Shown: one piece after another, positions 1-8,252 of the stretch
How the letters are laid out: each line of letters starts with the position of its first letter
Position numbering within the stretch: the stretch's first letter is position 1
NCBI GenBank assembly: GCA_017617035.1
Contig: JAFZWV010000006.1
Span: 27,571 to 91,570 of the forward strand
Direction of reading: 5' to 3'
From: Bacteroidales bacterium
GTDB lineage: Bacteria; Bacteroidota; Bacteroidia; Bacteroidales; UBA932
DNA: 64,000 nt
Made by a program: the position numbers and the translations under genes
The notes under the pieces: model-generated
Told to the model about the DNA's origin: nothing
Database searches by the model: none
The model's input: only the letters and a program-made list of their open reading frames with translations

Positions 1-1289
1 AGGACAACAATAAGTTTGTAGGTACCTTCGAGGCTCCTTACAAGGCCAACAGTGATGTAACTGCGGGAGGCAATACTTTCGCCCCTCCTGTATCTTACAG
101 CGGCGGCGTGGTGGCTCCTATCGTTGATCCTAACGCACCCGCAACCCTTGAGCGCGTATGGGGCTACTACAATGGATCAAAGGGTGCATGGGACGATGCG
201 ATTACCGACTGCAGCAACTGGAACCGCAACGGTATCATCTCCGGCGACTATGTCTATGTCCCGATCTGCGGTAATGCCGAAGGTCAGTACGGTGTGGCAG
301 TCTTCGAACTCCTTACCGGCGATTATGTGCGCACGATCACTACCGGCTTCACCAAGGAAGGACGCTTCTGGACCAGCGGCATCGTGAAGATGCAGGGCGA
401 CGAGTCGGATGTTATCTATGTTTCCAATATGGCCATGTCCAACGCCACCTCTTCTCAGGATCTGGTGGTCTACAGGCTCATCGAGCCCGACTCCGAGGGC
501 GTGCCTACTGCTGCTGAGGTTGCTCTGCGCTACACCGTACCAGAGGGCGAGCGCTACGGCGACAAGATGACAGGCTATGGTACCGATGCTGATGGTCTGC
601 TCCTGTTCGTTTCGTTCTACAAACTGGAGAGTGAGACATACAGGCATGAGATTGAATTCAGGCTCACCGACGGCGTTATCGGTCAGGAGATTGACAATAA
701 GTCCAACGCTCTCTACGGACAGGGCGGTTCGGTAACCGGCGGCATCTATATTTTCGCCGCACAGGGCACTAAAGAGAATGCTACCAGGCAGGCTATATAC
801 GGAACCAACTTTGAAATCAGGTTTGTAGTAGGCTGGTGGTGGGGAGCCTCTCTCGATCAGTGGTACAGCTGCAAAATTGATGATTCGGCAGGTTGGGACA
901 CCGATCCCGGCTCCATCTTTACCAATGTAGGTAACTACGATGCAAATGCGCTCGATCCCAGACTCTTCTGGGTAGACGGTATCCGTTATCTCGCTTACAC
1001 GGTAGTGGAAATGGATGCCAATACCAAGTCTAGCGGATACCTCCGAGTAGTTCGCATCCCTGATGCCGACGGAACTTCAGCATATCCGATTCTGAATATC
1101 CTTTATGCCGTCAAGGACGATGCCAGCGCCTTCCAGCGCTACCCGATCGGCGATCCCGACGACTTCCTCGCCGTTGGCCACGAAAGTACGAATAAGACCG
1201 GCTACTGCGACATTGCCTACCGCGGCAACGATATCTACGTCCTTTCCGGCGTAACGTCTTGCGGTATGTCCGTGTTCAAAGTCGAATAG
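1..1289 (+). CDS. Secreted or surface protein, DUF4623-like (5' end outside window)
   Basis: The reading frame is open from the first bases of the window (first full codon at 3), so the N-terminus and any signal peptide are missing. A GTG at 108 is probably internal, since the frame continues upstream of it. About 429 residues are visible. They are rich in aromatic residues and glycine, with short repeated beta-type segments such as VWGYYNGSKGAWDD, GDYVYVPICGN and DVIYVSNMA, which suggests a beta-propeller-like extracellular protein. The segments recall the Bacteroidota family DUF4623, but I cannot confirm membership. No catalytic motif is recognisable. The gene ends in a strong terminator and converges on the next gene. 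Function unknown; a polysaccharide-utilisation or surface role would be inference only. Confidence 0.6.
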   Translation, partial: DNNKFVGTFEAPYKANSDVTAGGNTFAPPVSYSGGVVAPIVDPNAPATLERVWGYYNGSKGAWDDAITDCSNWNRNGIISGDYVYVPICGNAEGQYGVAVFELLTGDYVRTITTGFTKEGRFWTSGIVKMQGDESDVIYVSNMAMSNATSSQDLVVYRLIEPDSEGVPTAAEVALRYTVPEGERYGDKMTGYGTDADGLLLFVSFYKLESETYRHEIEFRLTDGVIGQEIDNKSNALYGQGGSVTGGIYIFAAQGTKENATRQAIYGTNFEIRFVVGWWWGASLDQWYSCKIDDSAGWDTDPGSIFTNVGNYDANALDPRLFWVDGIRYLAYTVVEMDANTKSSGYLRVVRIPDADGTSAYPILNILYAVKDDASAFQRYPIGDPDDFLAVGHESTNKTGYCDIAYRGNDIYVLSGVTSCGMSVFKVE

Positions 1290-1398
1290 CGTGGAGGATA
1301 ACCACCTGTCACTCAGACAGTTGCTAAAAGACGGCTCCGTGATTTGCGGAGCCGTCTTTCGGTTAAGTCGCTGGTTGACAGGTGGTTGGGCTCCACGC
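1289..1398. terminator. Bidirectional terminator nested in a long inverted repeat
   Basis: Inner hairpin: 13-bp perfect stem, AAAGACGGCTCCG (1327-1339) against CGGAGCCGTCTTT (1347-1359), 7-base loop, T-rich on both strands. Outer arms: 1289-1311 and 1376-1398 are complementary at 20 of 23 positions. The outer arms start at the stop codon of the upstream gene and end just before the stop of the converging gene. Confidence 0.85.
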
Positions 1399-1400
1399 GC

Positions 1401-2180
1401 CTAGGATGGCGTGGAGGCGGGCCAGGGGGCGATGCGGTCGGGAACCTCGACTGTGCGGCTGATGAAGCCTTCTTCGTCGTGGATGTCCGGGCGGACGTTG
1501 ATCTCGCGGCCGTCGTGGAAGATGTGCTGGAGCTGCTTGTCGCTCCAGTTGCCCATACGGTCGCGGCCGAGCATGCCCGTATAGAAGCACCATCGGCCGT
1601 CGGCGCTTAGCGCGGCCATGCGCTGAAGGAGCTGCCCGCGAGCGTCTGTGGTTTCATGGACGGGGTTAAGGAAGATGTCGGTCCCGGCCAGCAGGCTTTG
1701 GTAGCGGCGGTTCAGCACGCCGTTGGCGCTGAAGCGGAAGTCCAGGTTCACGCCCGAACCCGCGAGCATGGCCGTTTCTCCGCCCTGCAGGACCGTGATG
1801 CGGTTGCCGCAGCAGGCGAACTGGCGGCGCTTCATCTCGTCCATCAACTTGTCCATGATGGCGTCGTTGCCGTTGATATCTTCCTCCGTTTCGAATACCT
1901 GGCTGGTGTAGAGGTCGAAGAACAGGCCGCCATGGAGCATGTAGAGGGCGTTGCGCATGAACATGCAGCTGGTGGGCAGGGATTCTTCGAGTTCGAGTAT
2001 CGCCACCGAACTTTTATTCTTGATGTCCTGCTCGGCGTAGAGAAGGTCGTTGAGGTCTCGTATTGAGTGGCCCGGGAATAGGATAAGGTCCGCGGTGGAA
2101 GCATTGACCGCATCCACCAGGATATCCATCTTATTGTTCGGATTGAGTTCGAAATCGTATCCTATCAGCTGTATCTTCAT
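1401..2180 (-). CDS. Nitrilase-fold protein lacking catalytic Glu and Cys
   Basis: 259 aa, no signal peptide. The layout follows the carbon-nitrogen hydrolase (nitrilase) fold: an N-terminal strand (MKIQLIGYDFEL), ADLILFPG at residues 30-37 where active members have a catalytic Glu after FP, ITVLQGGE at 128-135 where active members have a nucleophilic Cys after the strand (for example VLICYD), and TDIFLNP at 167-173 resembling the later conserved strand. In this protein the Glu position is Gly and the Cys position is Gly, so amidase activity is unlikely if the alignment is right. The family assignment is my inference from motif spacing. It is transcribed divergently from the DUF4434 gene. Confidence 0.45.
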   Translation of the reverse strand: MKIQLIGYDFELNPNNKMDILVDAVNASTADLILFPGHSIRDLNDLLYAEQDIKNKSSVAILELEESLPTSCMFMRNALYMLHGGLFFDLYTSQVFETEEDINGNDAIMDKLMDEMKRRQFACCGNRITVLQGGETAMLAGSGVNLDFRFSANGVLNRRYQSLLAGTDIFLNPVHETTDARGQLLQRMAALSADGRWCFYTGMLGRDRMGNWSDKQLQHIFHDGREINVRPDIHDEEGFISRTVEVPDRIAPWPASTPS

Positions 2181-2187
2181 ATGTGTG

Positions 2188-2195
2188 CAAATGTA
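2188..2195 (-). promoter_or_regulatory. -7 box of the nitrilase-fold gene
   Basis: TACATTTG on the minus strand matches TAnnTTTG, 7 bases upstream of the start codon, which implies an almost absent leader. Confidence 0.55.
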
Positions 2196-2217
2196 ATGAA
2201 TTCTGCCGTTAAATGAG

Positions 2218-2225
2218 TATATTTG
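2218..2225 (+). promoter_or_regulatory. -7 box of the DUF4434 gene
   Basis: TATATTTG matches the Bacteroides -7 consensus, 24 bases before the chosen ATG at 2250. It is divergent from the box at 2188-2195. Confidence 0.6.
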
Positions 2226-2249
2226 TATTCAGAGCAAATCCACATAACA

Positions 2250-3356
2250 ATGACAGATAGAAGATCATTTCTAAAGACTACAGCGGCCGCAGGCGCTGCA
2301 GTCGCCGCGGCTCCGCTTATCGGCGGTTGCAAGACAGGTAAAGACAAATACGGCATAGGTTTGGACAGGAGCGTCAAGAGCAAGCTCATAGTCGAACCTG
2401 GGAATGCAGTGCCTATTACCGGTACTTTCCTCGACGAAATATCGACCGATATTCCCCACCAGAACTGGGGCGAGGCCGAGTGGGATCGGGATTTCCGATA
2501 CATGAAGCATTTCGGAATCGATACTGTCATTATCATACGCTGCGGTCTTCGTAAATGGATGACCTATCCTTCACCATATCTTCTGAAGAAAGGTTACTAC
2601 TATCCTTCTGTCGACCTTGTCGATATGTTCTGCCGTCTGGCCGAGAAGTACGATATGAAGCTTTATATCGGCCTGTACGATTCGGACGAGTATTGGTACA
2701 CCGGAGTATATAATAATGAAATAGAGATCAATAAGTTCATTATCGACGAACTCTGGGAGCGTTACGGTCACTATAAGAGCTTCAAAGGCTGGTATCTCAG
2801 CTACGAGATTTCCCGTCGCTCCAAGGGCGCAATCGAGGGCTACCAGAAGCTAGGACGGCAGTGTAAGGAACTCTCGAAGAGCGCGGAGTATCCCAACGGC
2901 TATCCTACGTTTATTAGCCCCATAATCGAGGGCATCAAGGGCGTAAGCGCCCAGAGCGCCCAGCTACGCAGGGCCGACAGGCCAGACATTATGGAGCACA
3001 TGCGCGACTGGGACGAGATTTTCGAAGGAATTCACGAATTCGTCGACGCCTGCGCATTCCAGGACGGCTACAACGATTACGATGAAATAGAGGATTATAT
3101 CTCGGTGAACAAGATGCTCGCAGACAAATGGGGTATGCACAGCTGGACGAACTGCGAGAGTTTCGACCGTGATATGCCTATCAAGTTCCTCCCGATTAAG
3201 TTTGATAAACTCCGTCTCAAACTGGAGGCGGCAAAGCGTTGCGGCGTTGAGAAAGCGATTACATTCGAGTTCTCACACTTCATCAGCCCGCAGAGCGCAT
3301 ATCTGCAGGCCGGACACCTCTACGACAGGTATCTGGAGTATTTCGGAAGGCTTTAA
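2250..3356 (+). CDS. Tat-signal lipoprotein, DUF4434 (TIM-barrel hydrolase-like)
   Basis: 368 aa. I start at the ATG at 2250 rather than an upstream TTG, because it puts a twin-arginine signal (DRRSFLKTTAAAGAA) right at the N-terminus; the hydrophobic stretch ends in LIGGC, a lipobox. The product is probably exported folded and lipid-anchored. The rest resembles DUF4434, a TIM-barrel family related to glycoside hydrolases: ITGTFLDE, then WDRDFRYMKHFGIDTVII, and WYLSYEI near the middle with an acidic residue in a typical barrel-end position. The catalytic residues and substrate are unknown. The last 4 bases overlap the converging acyltransferase gene. Confidence 0.65.
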   Translation: MTDRRSFLKTTAAAGAAVAAAPLIGGCKTGKDKYGIGLDRSVKSKLIVEPGNAVPITGTFLDEISTDIPHQNWGEAEWDRDFRYMKHFGIDTVIIIRCGLRKWMTYPSPYLLKKGYYYPSVDLVDMFCRLAEKYDMKLYIGLYDSDEYWYTGVYNNEIEINKFIIDELWERYGHYKSFKGWYLSYEISRRSKGAIEGYQKLGRQCKELSKSAEYPNGYPTFISPIIEGIKGVSAQSAQLRRADRPDIMEHMRDWDEIFEGIHEFVDACAFQDGYNDYDEIEDYISVNKMLADKWGMHSWTNCESFDRDMPIKFLPIKFDKLRLKLEAAKRCGVEKAITFEFSHFISPQSAYLQAGHLYDRYLEYFGRL

Positions 3357-5188
3357 ACTTCAGCAGATCCGTAGAAATGCTCGAGGATTTCCTTTTGGGT
3401 TTCCTCGGGCATTCCTCGTACAAATGACTTGATGCTTGCAGGAGGGAAATCCGCAAGTCTCAAATAGATCATCGCATCTACACAATCCGAGAAATCTGCA
3501 TCCACGTTCAGACAAGCTACATGTGCTCCGCAGGAGAAATACTTGCGGAATAGCACGGGCAGTCTGTACTGTCCCTCAGACATCGCGCCTATAAGCCTGT
3601 CGAATGCGTCGATATCCCCTTCGGGAATCTGTAGCAATTGCTCGGGGTTTACCCTAAGGAATGAAGGCTTGAACGGGGAGGTGGGGGAGGCGAACCTATC
3701 GGCATTTGGCATACCGAAATCACGGTGGATGAAGTATGAGGTAAGGCTCTTATAGAAGTCGGGAAGAGCTGCGCTCATGGTGACCAATCCAAAGCAACTG
3801 TCTGCTTTAGCGCGGACGTTGGCTATGCAAAGTCCCGCAAGAAGGAGCTTTAGCGGAAGAACTTCGCGCTGGTATTTTTCCACCACAAATGAGCGTCCGA
3901 GTTCGAGTGAATGAGAAAGCATTTCGGGGGCGTCTGCGCCGAAGCGGACGAGGGTGGAAGTGTAGAATCCATTAACTCCTCCATGGGCTGCCATGATATC
4001 GGATCCGTAACCCACGCGGTAGGCTCCCACCAGCTGCTCATCCTGGATGTGCCAGAGAATGAGATGGTGGTAATAGTGGTCGTAAAGATCGGTATCCAAA
4101 GCCTTCCCAGTACCCTCTCCAACTGCTCTGAAGGTCACTTCCCGCAACCTGTAGAGTTCTCGCATTACGTCGGGTGCCTGGGATTCTTCTATAATGTAAG
4201 CACGATATCCGCCGCTTTCAAATATGATACATTTCTCTATGTCGGCAATCTGCTTGCGTATGAGCTCCGGATCTGTGGGTGCGGCTATTTCCTGTTCGTG
4301 GGCGCAAGTCATATGTCGCTCGAAATCAGGCTGGCACTGAGCCTCCAGCGCATAGCAGCGATTTCTAAGATACTTGCCCAAATTCTCGACGCTGAACTGG
4401 GCTATTTGACTCGCTGGGATAGGTTGTCCTATCCTAATTTCTACGTGTTTGCCCCGCGAACCGAGCAGTTCGCGGATGAGAAGGAGGGTTCGTATGCGAG
4501 GGTGAATACGCCCTAGTTTGTGGAATCTCTCTGAATTGGTGCCATCGAAATAGATGGGAATTACAGGCAGGCCAGACTTTTTGATGAGTTTCGACATGTT
4601 GTCCGCCCAAGGCTTGTCTTCCACGACTCTGCGGCCTCCACCCACGGATGTACGATTTTTACCGCGCTGCCATGTTGCAACTTCGCCCGCTGGGAAGAGT
4701 CCCAGCGCGCCCCCATCTGCGATGTGGCCGAGGGCAGAGCGAATTCCGCTTACGCTCCTCGCCCCGCCGCTCGCAAAGTTGTCTACCGGAATGAAGTGTT
4801 CCCTGAGAGTGGGGACCAACGCAAGAAAGAAGGTTGTGAGTATTTTGTAGTCAGGCCTGCGTGAACCTATAATTTGGTTGAGCAGTAGACCGTCGATTGC
4901 TCCGAAGTGGTGGTTGGAAACAGTAATAAAACCTCCTTCTGCAGGGATATTTGCCAACTGGGATTCTGGGATGTTGAATGTGACCTGGAGGTCTTTCAAT
5001 ACGGCTTCCGAGAACGCAGGACCTTCGTTTTCAGCATTGCGGGCGTAGAGGGCACTTAGAGGAGTTATTCCCAGGATGCGCCATATGAGCCGGGTAAGTA
5101 CGCGACCACCAAAGCCCTTGAGGCCGATGGCTTGCTGTAATTGATCGTGTGTAATCAGAACAGGATTCACAGGTTCGGTTTTTAGCAT
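3353..5188 (-). CDS. Bifunctional PlsC-GNAT acyltransferase (OlsF-type aminolipid synthase)
   Basis: 611 aa from the ATG at 5188; an upstream ATG-less extension to 5230 would cross the promoter. The N-terminal half is a PlsC/LPLAT domain: SNHHFGAIDG contains the HX4D catalytic motif and LGLFPAGEVATW the second acyl-acceptor motif. The C-terminal half (from about residue 320) is a GNAT-like OlsB/hemolysin-type N-acyltransferase, with YRVGYGSDIM and LELGRSFV. This order, O-acyltransferase then N-acyltransferase, matches OlsF, which makes ornithine lipids; Bacteroidota also make glycine lipids with homologous separate proteins (GlsA/GlsB). The amino acid used here cannot be read from the sequence. 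Probably acts at the inner membrane. Confidence 0.8.
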   Translation of the reverse strand: MLKTEPVNPVLITHDQLQQAIGLKGFGGRVLTRLIWRILGITPLSALYARNAENEGPAFSEAVLKDLQVTFNIPESQLANIPAEGGFITVSNHHFGAIDGLLLNQIIGSRRPDYKILTTFFLALVPTLREHFIPVDNFASGGARSVSGIRSALGHIADGGALGLFPAGEVATWQRGKNRTSVGGGRRVVEDKPWADNMSKLIKKSGLPVIPIYFDGTNSERFHKLGRIHPRIRTLLLIRELLGSRGKHVEIRIGQPIPASQIAQFSVENLGKYLRNRCYALEAQCQPDFERHMTCAHEQEIAAPTDPELIRKQIADIEKCIIFESGGYRAYIIEESQAPDVMRELYRLREVTFRAVGEGTGKALDTDLYDHYYHHLILWHIQDEQLVGAYRVGYGSDIMAAHGGVNGFYTSTLVRFGADAPEMLSHSLELGRSFVVEKYQREVLPLKLLLAGLCIANVRAKADSCFGLVTMSAALPDFYKSLTSYFIHRDFGMPNADRFASPTSPFKPSFLRVNPEQLLQIPEGDIDAFDRLIGAMSEGQYRLPVLFRKYFSCGAHVACLNVDADFSDCVDAMIYLRLADFPPASIKSFVRGMPEETQKEILEHFYGSAEV

Positions 5189-5196
5189 TATTTGAA

Positions 5197-5204
5197 CAAA
5201 TATA
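5197..5204 (-). promoter_or_regulatory. -7 box of the acyltransferase gene
   Basis: TATATTTG on the minus strand lies 8 bases before the start codon. It is back to back, 2 bp away, with the -7 box of the AraC gene. Confidence 0.6.
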
Positions 5205-5206
5205 AG

Positions 5207-5214
5207 TATATTTG
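5207..5214 (+). promoter_or_regulatory. -7 box of the membrane AraC gene
   Basis: TATATTTG, 19 bases before the ATG at 5234. With the opposite box it forms CAAATATA-AG-TATATTTG, so two polymerases could hardly occupy both promoters at once. Confidence 0.6.
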
Positions 5215-5233
5215 TGCAAACCACGCGCACACA

Positions 5234-6571
5234 ATGTCCTTCAATTTACTGTTTGTTCTGCTATTTCTTCCGTCGGCATCAATCTTGGGCTGGCTGCTGT
5301 TGCATTTTATCGTATCACGCCGTACCAGCACTTATATGATAGTTCAGGCGCTGCTGCTCTCTCTCTTTTTATTTTTTACTGCGGATTCGATTTATTCTAT
5401 TCCGGGAATTCCGTCCGACATTCTGGTTTACTCACACCTCTTCACTGTGTTTTCCGGTACTTGTTGTATCCCGATTATCTGGCTTTATTTCGACCGCCTT
5501 CGCTATGGACACAAATTCAAGGTAAGGCATTTCCTTTGGTTGATCATTCCCGTTTCGCTTACGTTGATGGGCGTTTCATTGACCGATACAGTGGGGACTT
5601 CCAATCTGGCTCCGTTCCTGACGGAACTCTACTCGGACGGCGCCCAGATACTGGAGCATTATAAGGGAACTGCACTTTGGCATTACTATGTGTGGTGCCA
5701 TACAATCTTCCGTGTAACCGTTGTCATCGAGCTCCTGTTGGCTGTAGTTTACCTTGTAATATATGTGGTGAAGGAAAATGTCCGACTGATTAATTTCCAC
5801 AAATACTTTACTCAAGATGAGCCGATCAGGGTGATCGAACTGCAGATATATGTGCTTGTCCTTCCCGCTGTCTTCACTCTGGTTAAAGTCCTCTTCTCCA
5901 AGCAGTTCCTTGATACTCACTTATGGTTGTCGATCGTGCTTAATTCAGTTATCTCGGTCAGCATCTTTTTCTTTAACAGGAATGCGTGGTTCTCGGCCAG
6001 GAAAACCATTACTCGCACTCAAGAGAAACATGTGATGATGTACAATTATCACCCGTCCATTAAGGGGCCCATAAAGGAAATAATGGTGGAAGAACTGCTT
6101 GATGACGTGGATCAGGAGTTTTTGCTTCGCCTTCAGGACAAGGTGAGCGAACGTATCAAGAGCGTTGCTGTCACTACGCCCAAGGATATGAATGCGATTA
6201 AGGATATCCTGTTCAGTTCTTCGGGCAATCCGTGGGACGACAGCCTTCTTACCCGATTCCAGACTATAATGCTCAACGAGCAACTGTTCCTTAAGCCCAG
6301 CCTTAGCCTACAGGACATAGCCGAGAGGCTCCACACCAACAAGACCTATATTTCGAAACTCGTGAACAATACCTATAACATGAGTTTCCCGGAGTTCCTC
6401 AACACGATGAGAATCGGCTACTCGCAGCAGTATATGCGAAGCCACCCGCTTGCCAAGCAGGAAGAGATAGCGCGCGCCTGCGGTTTTCTCAGCGCGTCTT
6501 CTTTCAACAATATATTCCGGAAGATTACTGGAATGACTCCCAAGGAGTGGGTGCTGAAATCGCCTAAATAA
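5234..6571 (+). CDS. Membrane-anchored AraC-family regulator
   Basis: 445 aa. I use the ATG at 5234, downstream of the promoter; an earlier alternative start would precede the -7 box. The N-terminal ~250 residues hold about seven hydrophobic segments (such as LLFVLLFLPSASILGWLLLH and LSIVLNSVISVSIFFF), followed by a cytoplasmic linker and a C-terminal AraC-type double helix-turn-helix (LSLQDIAERLHTNKTYISKL ... IARACGFLSASSFNNIFRK ... GMTPKEW). The layout suggests a one-component sensor that binds DNA while tethered to the inner membrane. The ligand is unknown. It converges on a second membrane AraC regulator, and both lie just before the fimbrial operon, which is a plausible target by position only. 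Confidence 0.85.
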   Translation: MSFNLLFVLLFLPSASILGWLLLHFIVSRRTSTYMIVQALLLSLFLFFTADSIYSIPGIPSDILVYSHLFTVFSGTCCIPIIWLYFDRLRYGHKFKVRHFLWLIIPVSLTLMGVSLTDTVGTSNLAPFLTELYSDGAQILEHYKGTALWHYYVWCHTIFRVTVVIELLLAVVYLVIYVVKENVRLINFHKYFTQDEPIRVIELQIYVLVLPAVFTLVKVLFSKQFLDTHLWLSIVLNSVISVSIFFFNRNAWFSARKTITRTQEKHVMMYNYHPSIKGPIKEIMVEELLDDVDQEFLLRLQDKVSERIKSVAVTTPKDMNAIKDILFSSSGNPWDDSLLTRFQTIMLNEQLFLKPSLSLQDIAERLHTNKTYISKLVNNTYNMSFPEFLNTMRIGYSQQYMRSHPLAKQEEIARACGFLSASSFNNIFRKITGMTPKEWVLKSPK

Positions 6572-6576
6572 TGGCA

Positions 6577-7779
6577 TCAGGGCCTATTCTGGGCCACAAA
6601 TTCCGAAGGCGTAAGTCCCGTATAATCCTTAAATGCCGTTGTAAAGTACGACGCAGAGCGAAAACCGCATTCTGAAGCGATCTGCGCCATCGGCATTTCA
6701 TTCCTTATAAGCAACATCTTAGCGATGTCCATCCTTCTTTCTTTAATAAGTACCGATGGGGAAGGGGAGCCCTCAGCTTTGAGCTTTCTATTGACATGGA
6801 TACGGCTTAATCCGGTAAGAGAGGCTATCGCATCTACATCGAAGTCCGGCTCCATATAATGCTCTGCAATCAGGGCTGTGACAAGGTTGGTGAATTCCAA
6901 AGATTTCGTCACACTCTCAATGGAGTTTTCTTCAAAAATTTCCTCCTCATGGGCAGTCGGTTCGGGCCAATTTTCGAGAGCGGGCTCGTCTACTTCTACG
7001 TCAACTGAACGAGAAGGAGAGTAAAGCGGGTCCTCGTGTTTTTCCCGTCTTTTCCCAATGAAGTAAATGAAGAGCAGGACTATTACGGCAGCTCCAAGAC
7101 ACACGAAAGCAATCAGCCAAATAAGGCCTCTGAAGCCCTTCTTTTCAGGATATGTTTCAAATTCTAAAGATACAGAATCCGTAACATTACCCACTCCGTC
7201 CCACTCTACATGGTTGCCCCCGCTTCCGATTTTAGCGACCTGCTTTTCGCCGAAGATCCATACGAAAGTAGAGTCGGTAGAGAGGGTTAAAGTCACTGGT
7301 TTGAAGGGAAGATCGGAAGAGGATTCAACACTTGCAGACCGAGTGTTAAAGTAGTAATATTTCGTCACAGATGCTAGAAGTATATTATCCTCTTTTGGGA
7401 GATAAATCGAGCGAATTATTTCGTCTTCCATCTGCGAAATATTCTTAAATCCGTTCTCCGCGTTGTAACTTGTTATGCTTCCATCAGCCCCGATTATCCA
7501 GAGAGTTCCTTTCGGATCAAAGCATATATAAACTATAGAGTTTGTACTCAATTTTCCGTTCCCGGCGCCGAAATGAAGTTTGCTTCCGTTTTTTCCGAGC
7601 CTGTAAAGACCATCATTAGAGGTAGCCATCCACATAGATCCGTCCAGGGGACTTTCATACATGCATGTAACCTCGGTATCGACAGATTCAGCGTTAGTTT
7701 GGCCGTAGATAGGGTTAGTATTGGCCTGGAAGAGCGTGCAGAAAGCTATTGCGGTTATTATTGAGTCTACCTTCCTCAT
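6577..7779 (-). CDS. Propeller-TM-AraC hybrid regulator lacking kinase and receiver domains
   Basis: 400 aa from the ATG at 7779 (MRKVDSIITAIAFC, a signal-like start). The periplasmic part carries motifs of the two-component regulator propeller family (DGSMWMATSNDGLYRLG, DPKGTLWIIGADGSI) but only a few blades. A single transmembrane segment (WLIAFVCLGAAVIVLLFIY) is at about residues 220-240. After an acidic linker comes an AraC-type HTH (VDAIASLTGLSRIHVNRKL, IASECGFRSASYFTTAFKDY, GLTPSEFV). Full hybrid two-component systems also have histidine kinase, receiver and long propeller domains; none is present. Signal transfer would have to be direct across the membrane. It is transcribed away from the fimbrial operon, sharing the upstream region. 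Confidence 0.8.
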   Translation of the reverse strand: MRKVDSIITAIAFCTLFQANTNPIYGQTNAESVDTEVTCMYESPLDGSMWMATSNDGLYRLGKNGSKLHFGAGNGKLSTNSIVYICFDPKGTLWIIGADGSITSYNAENGFKNISQMEDEIIRSIYLPKEDNILLASVTKYYYFNTRSASVESSSDLPFKPVTLTLSTDSTFVWIFGEKQVAKIGSGGNHVEWDGVGNVTDSVSLEFETYPEKKGFRGLIWLIAFVCLGAAVIVLLFIYFIGKRREKHEDPLYSPSRSVDVEVDEPALENWPEPTAHEEEIFEENSIESVTKSLEFTNLVTALIAEHYMEPDFDVDAIASLTGLSRIHVNRKLKAEGSPSPSVLIKERRMDIAKMLLIRNEMPMAQIASECGFRSASYFTTAFKDYTGLTPSEFVAQNRP

Positions 7780-8015
7780 ATTTTTAGTGTTATATCCAGG
7801 CGTAAATATATGAAATTCACATATATAACAAGCTTCATATGACATTAAATATATCTTTCAAATATCTTTTTGTTGAATCAAAAACTATATTATGACCATT
7901 TTTTCTAATTGTTTTACGCGTTTTAGCAATTCTCTTATCTATCACAAAACATTTTTAAAACGTAAAAACACTCATTCTGTGTATTCTGTGGTGTTAGAGG
8001 TGTGTTTGGGCAATA

Positions 8016-8033
8016 TTTCGAAACGTTTCGAAA
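8016..8033. promoter_or_regulatory. 18-bp perfect palindrome, candidate operator
   Basis: TTTCGAAACGTTTCGAAA is identical to its reverse complement. It lies about 115 bp upstream of the fimbrial -33 box, in the region shared with the divergent AraC-type regulator. It also contains two direct copies of TTTCGAAA. Confidence 0.5.
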
Positions 8034-8036
8034 CAT

Positions 8037-8068
8037 ATACCCCCCCCCTAGAATGCCTCTGGGGGTAT
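8037..8068. repeat. C9 homopolymer in a potential hairpin
   Basis: Nine consecutive C (8040-8048) follow ATA. A downstream GGGGGTAT (8061-8068) can pair with ATACCCCC, leaving a variable loop. Confidence 0.5.
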
Positions 8069-8146
8069 TATTCATGATTCAAAAATTAAAACAATGCCCG
8101 ATTTTTCCGAATGCATAAACTTTGTTGAAAATTTATCAAAATTCTT

Positions 8147-8176
8147 TTTGTAAATAGAAAATTCTTATTACCTTTG
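8147..8176 (+). promoter_or_regulatory. Promoter of the fimbrial operon
   Basis: -33 TTTG at 8147-8150, 18-bp spacer, -7 TACCTTTG at 8169-8176. The leader to the ATG at 8253 is about 70 nt, with a possible weak GCTTATT/AATAAGC pairing. Confidence 0.7.
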
Positions 8177-8252
8177 CGTTCATTATAGGTGGAATTCGGG
8201 CTTATTGCTAGATGCCTGAGACATTGAACTAAATAAGCAATTTAAGCGTAAT

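Larger units (their letters stand above)
7780..8252. other. AT-rich regulatory region upstream of fimbrial operon
   Basis: 473 bases without a credible gene. It holds an 18-bp palindrome (8016-8033), a C9 tract with a matching G5 arm (8037-8068), and the operon promoter (8147-8176). The rest is A/T-rich. I saw no inverted repeats bracketing the promoter of the kind that flank invertible promoters. Confidence 0.7.

Noticed and set aside
7892-8077. 61-codon frame in the fimbrial upstream region
   Set aside because: It runs through the palindrome and the C9 tract, has no ribosome binding site, and the composition is that of non-coding AT-rich DNA.
8037-8176. Invertible promoter for pili
   Set aside because: I looked for inverted repeats on both sides of the promoter and saw none long enough.
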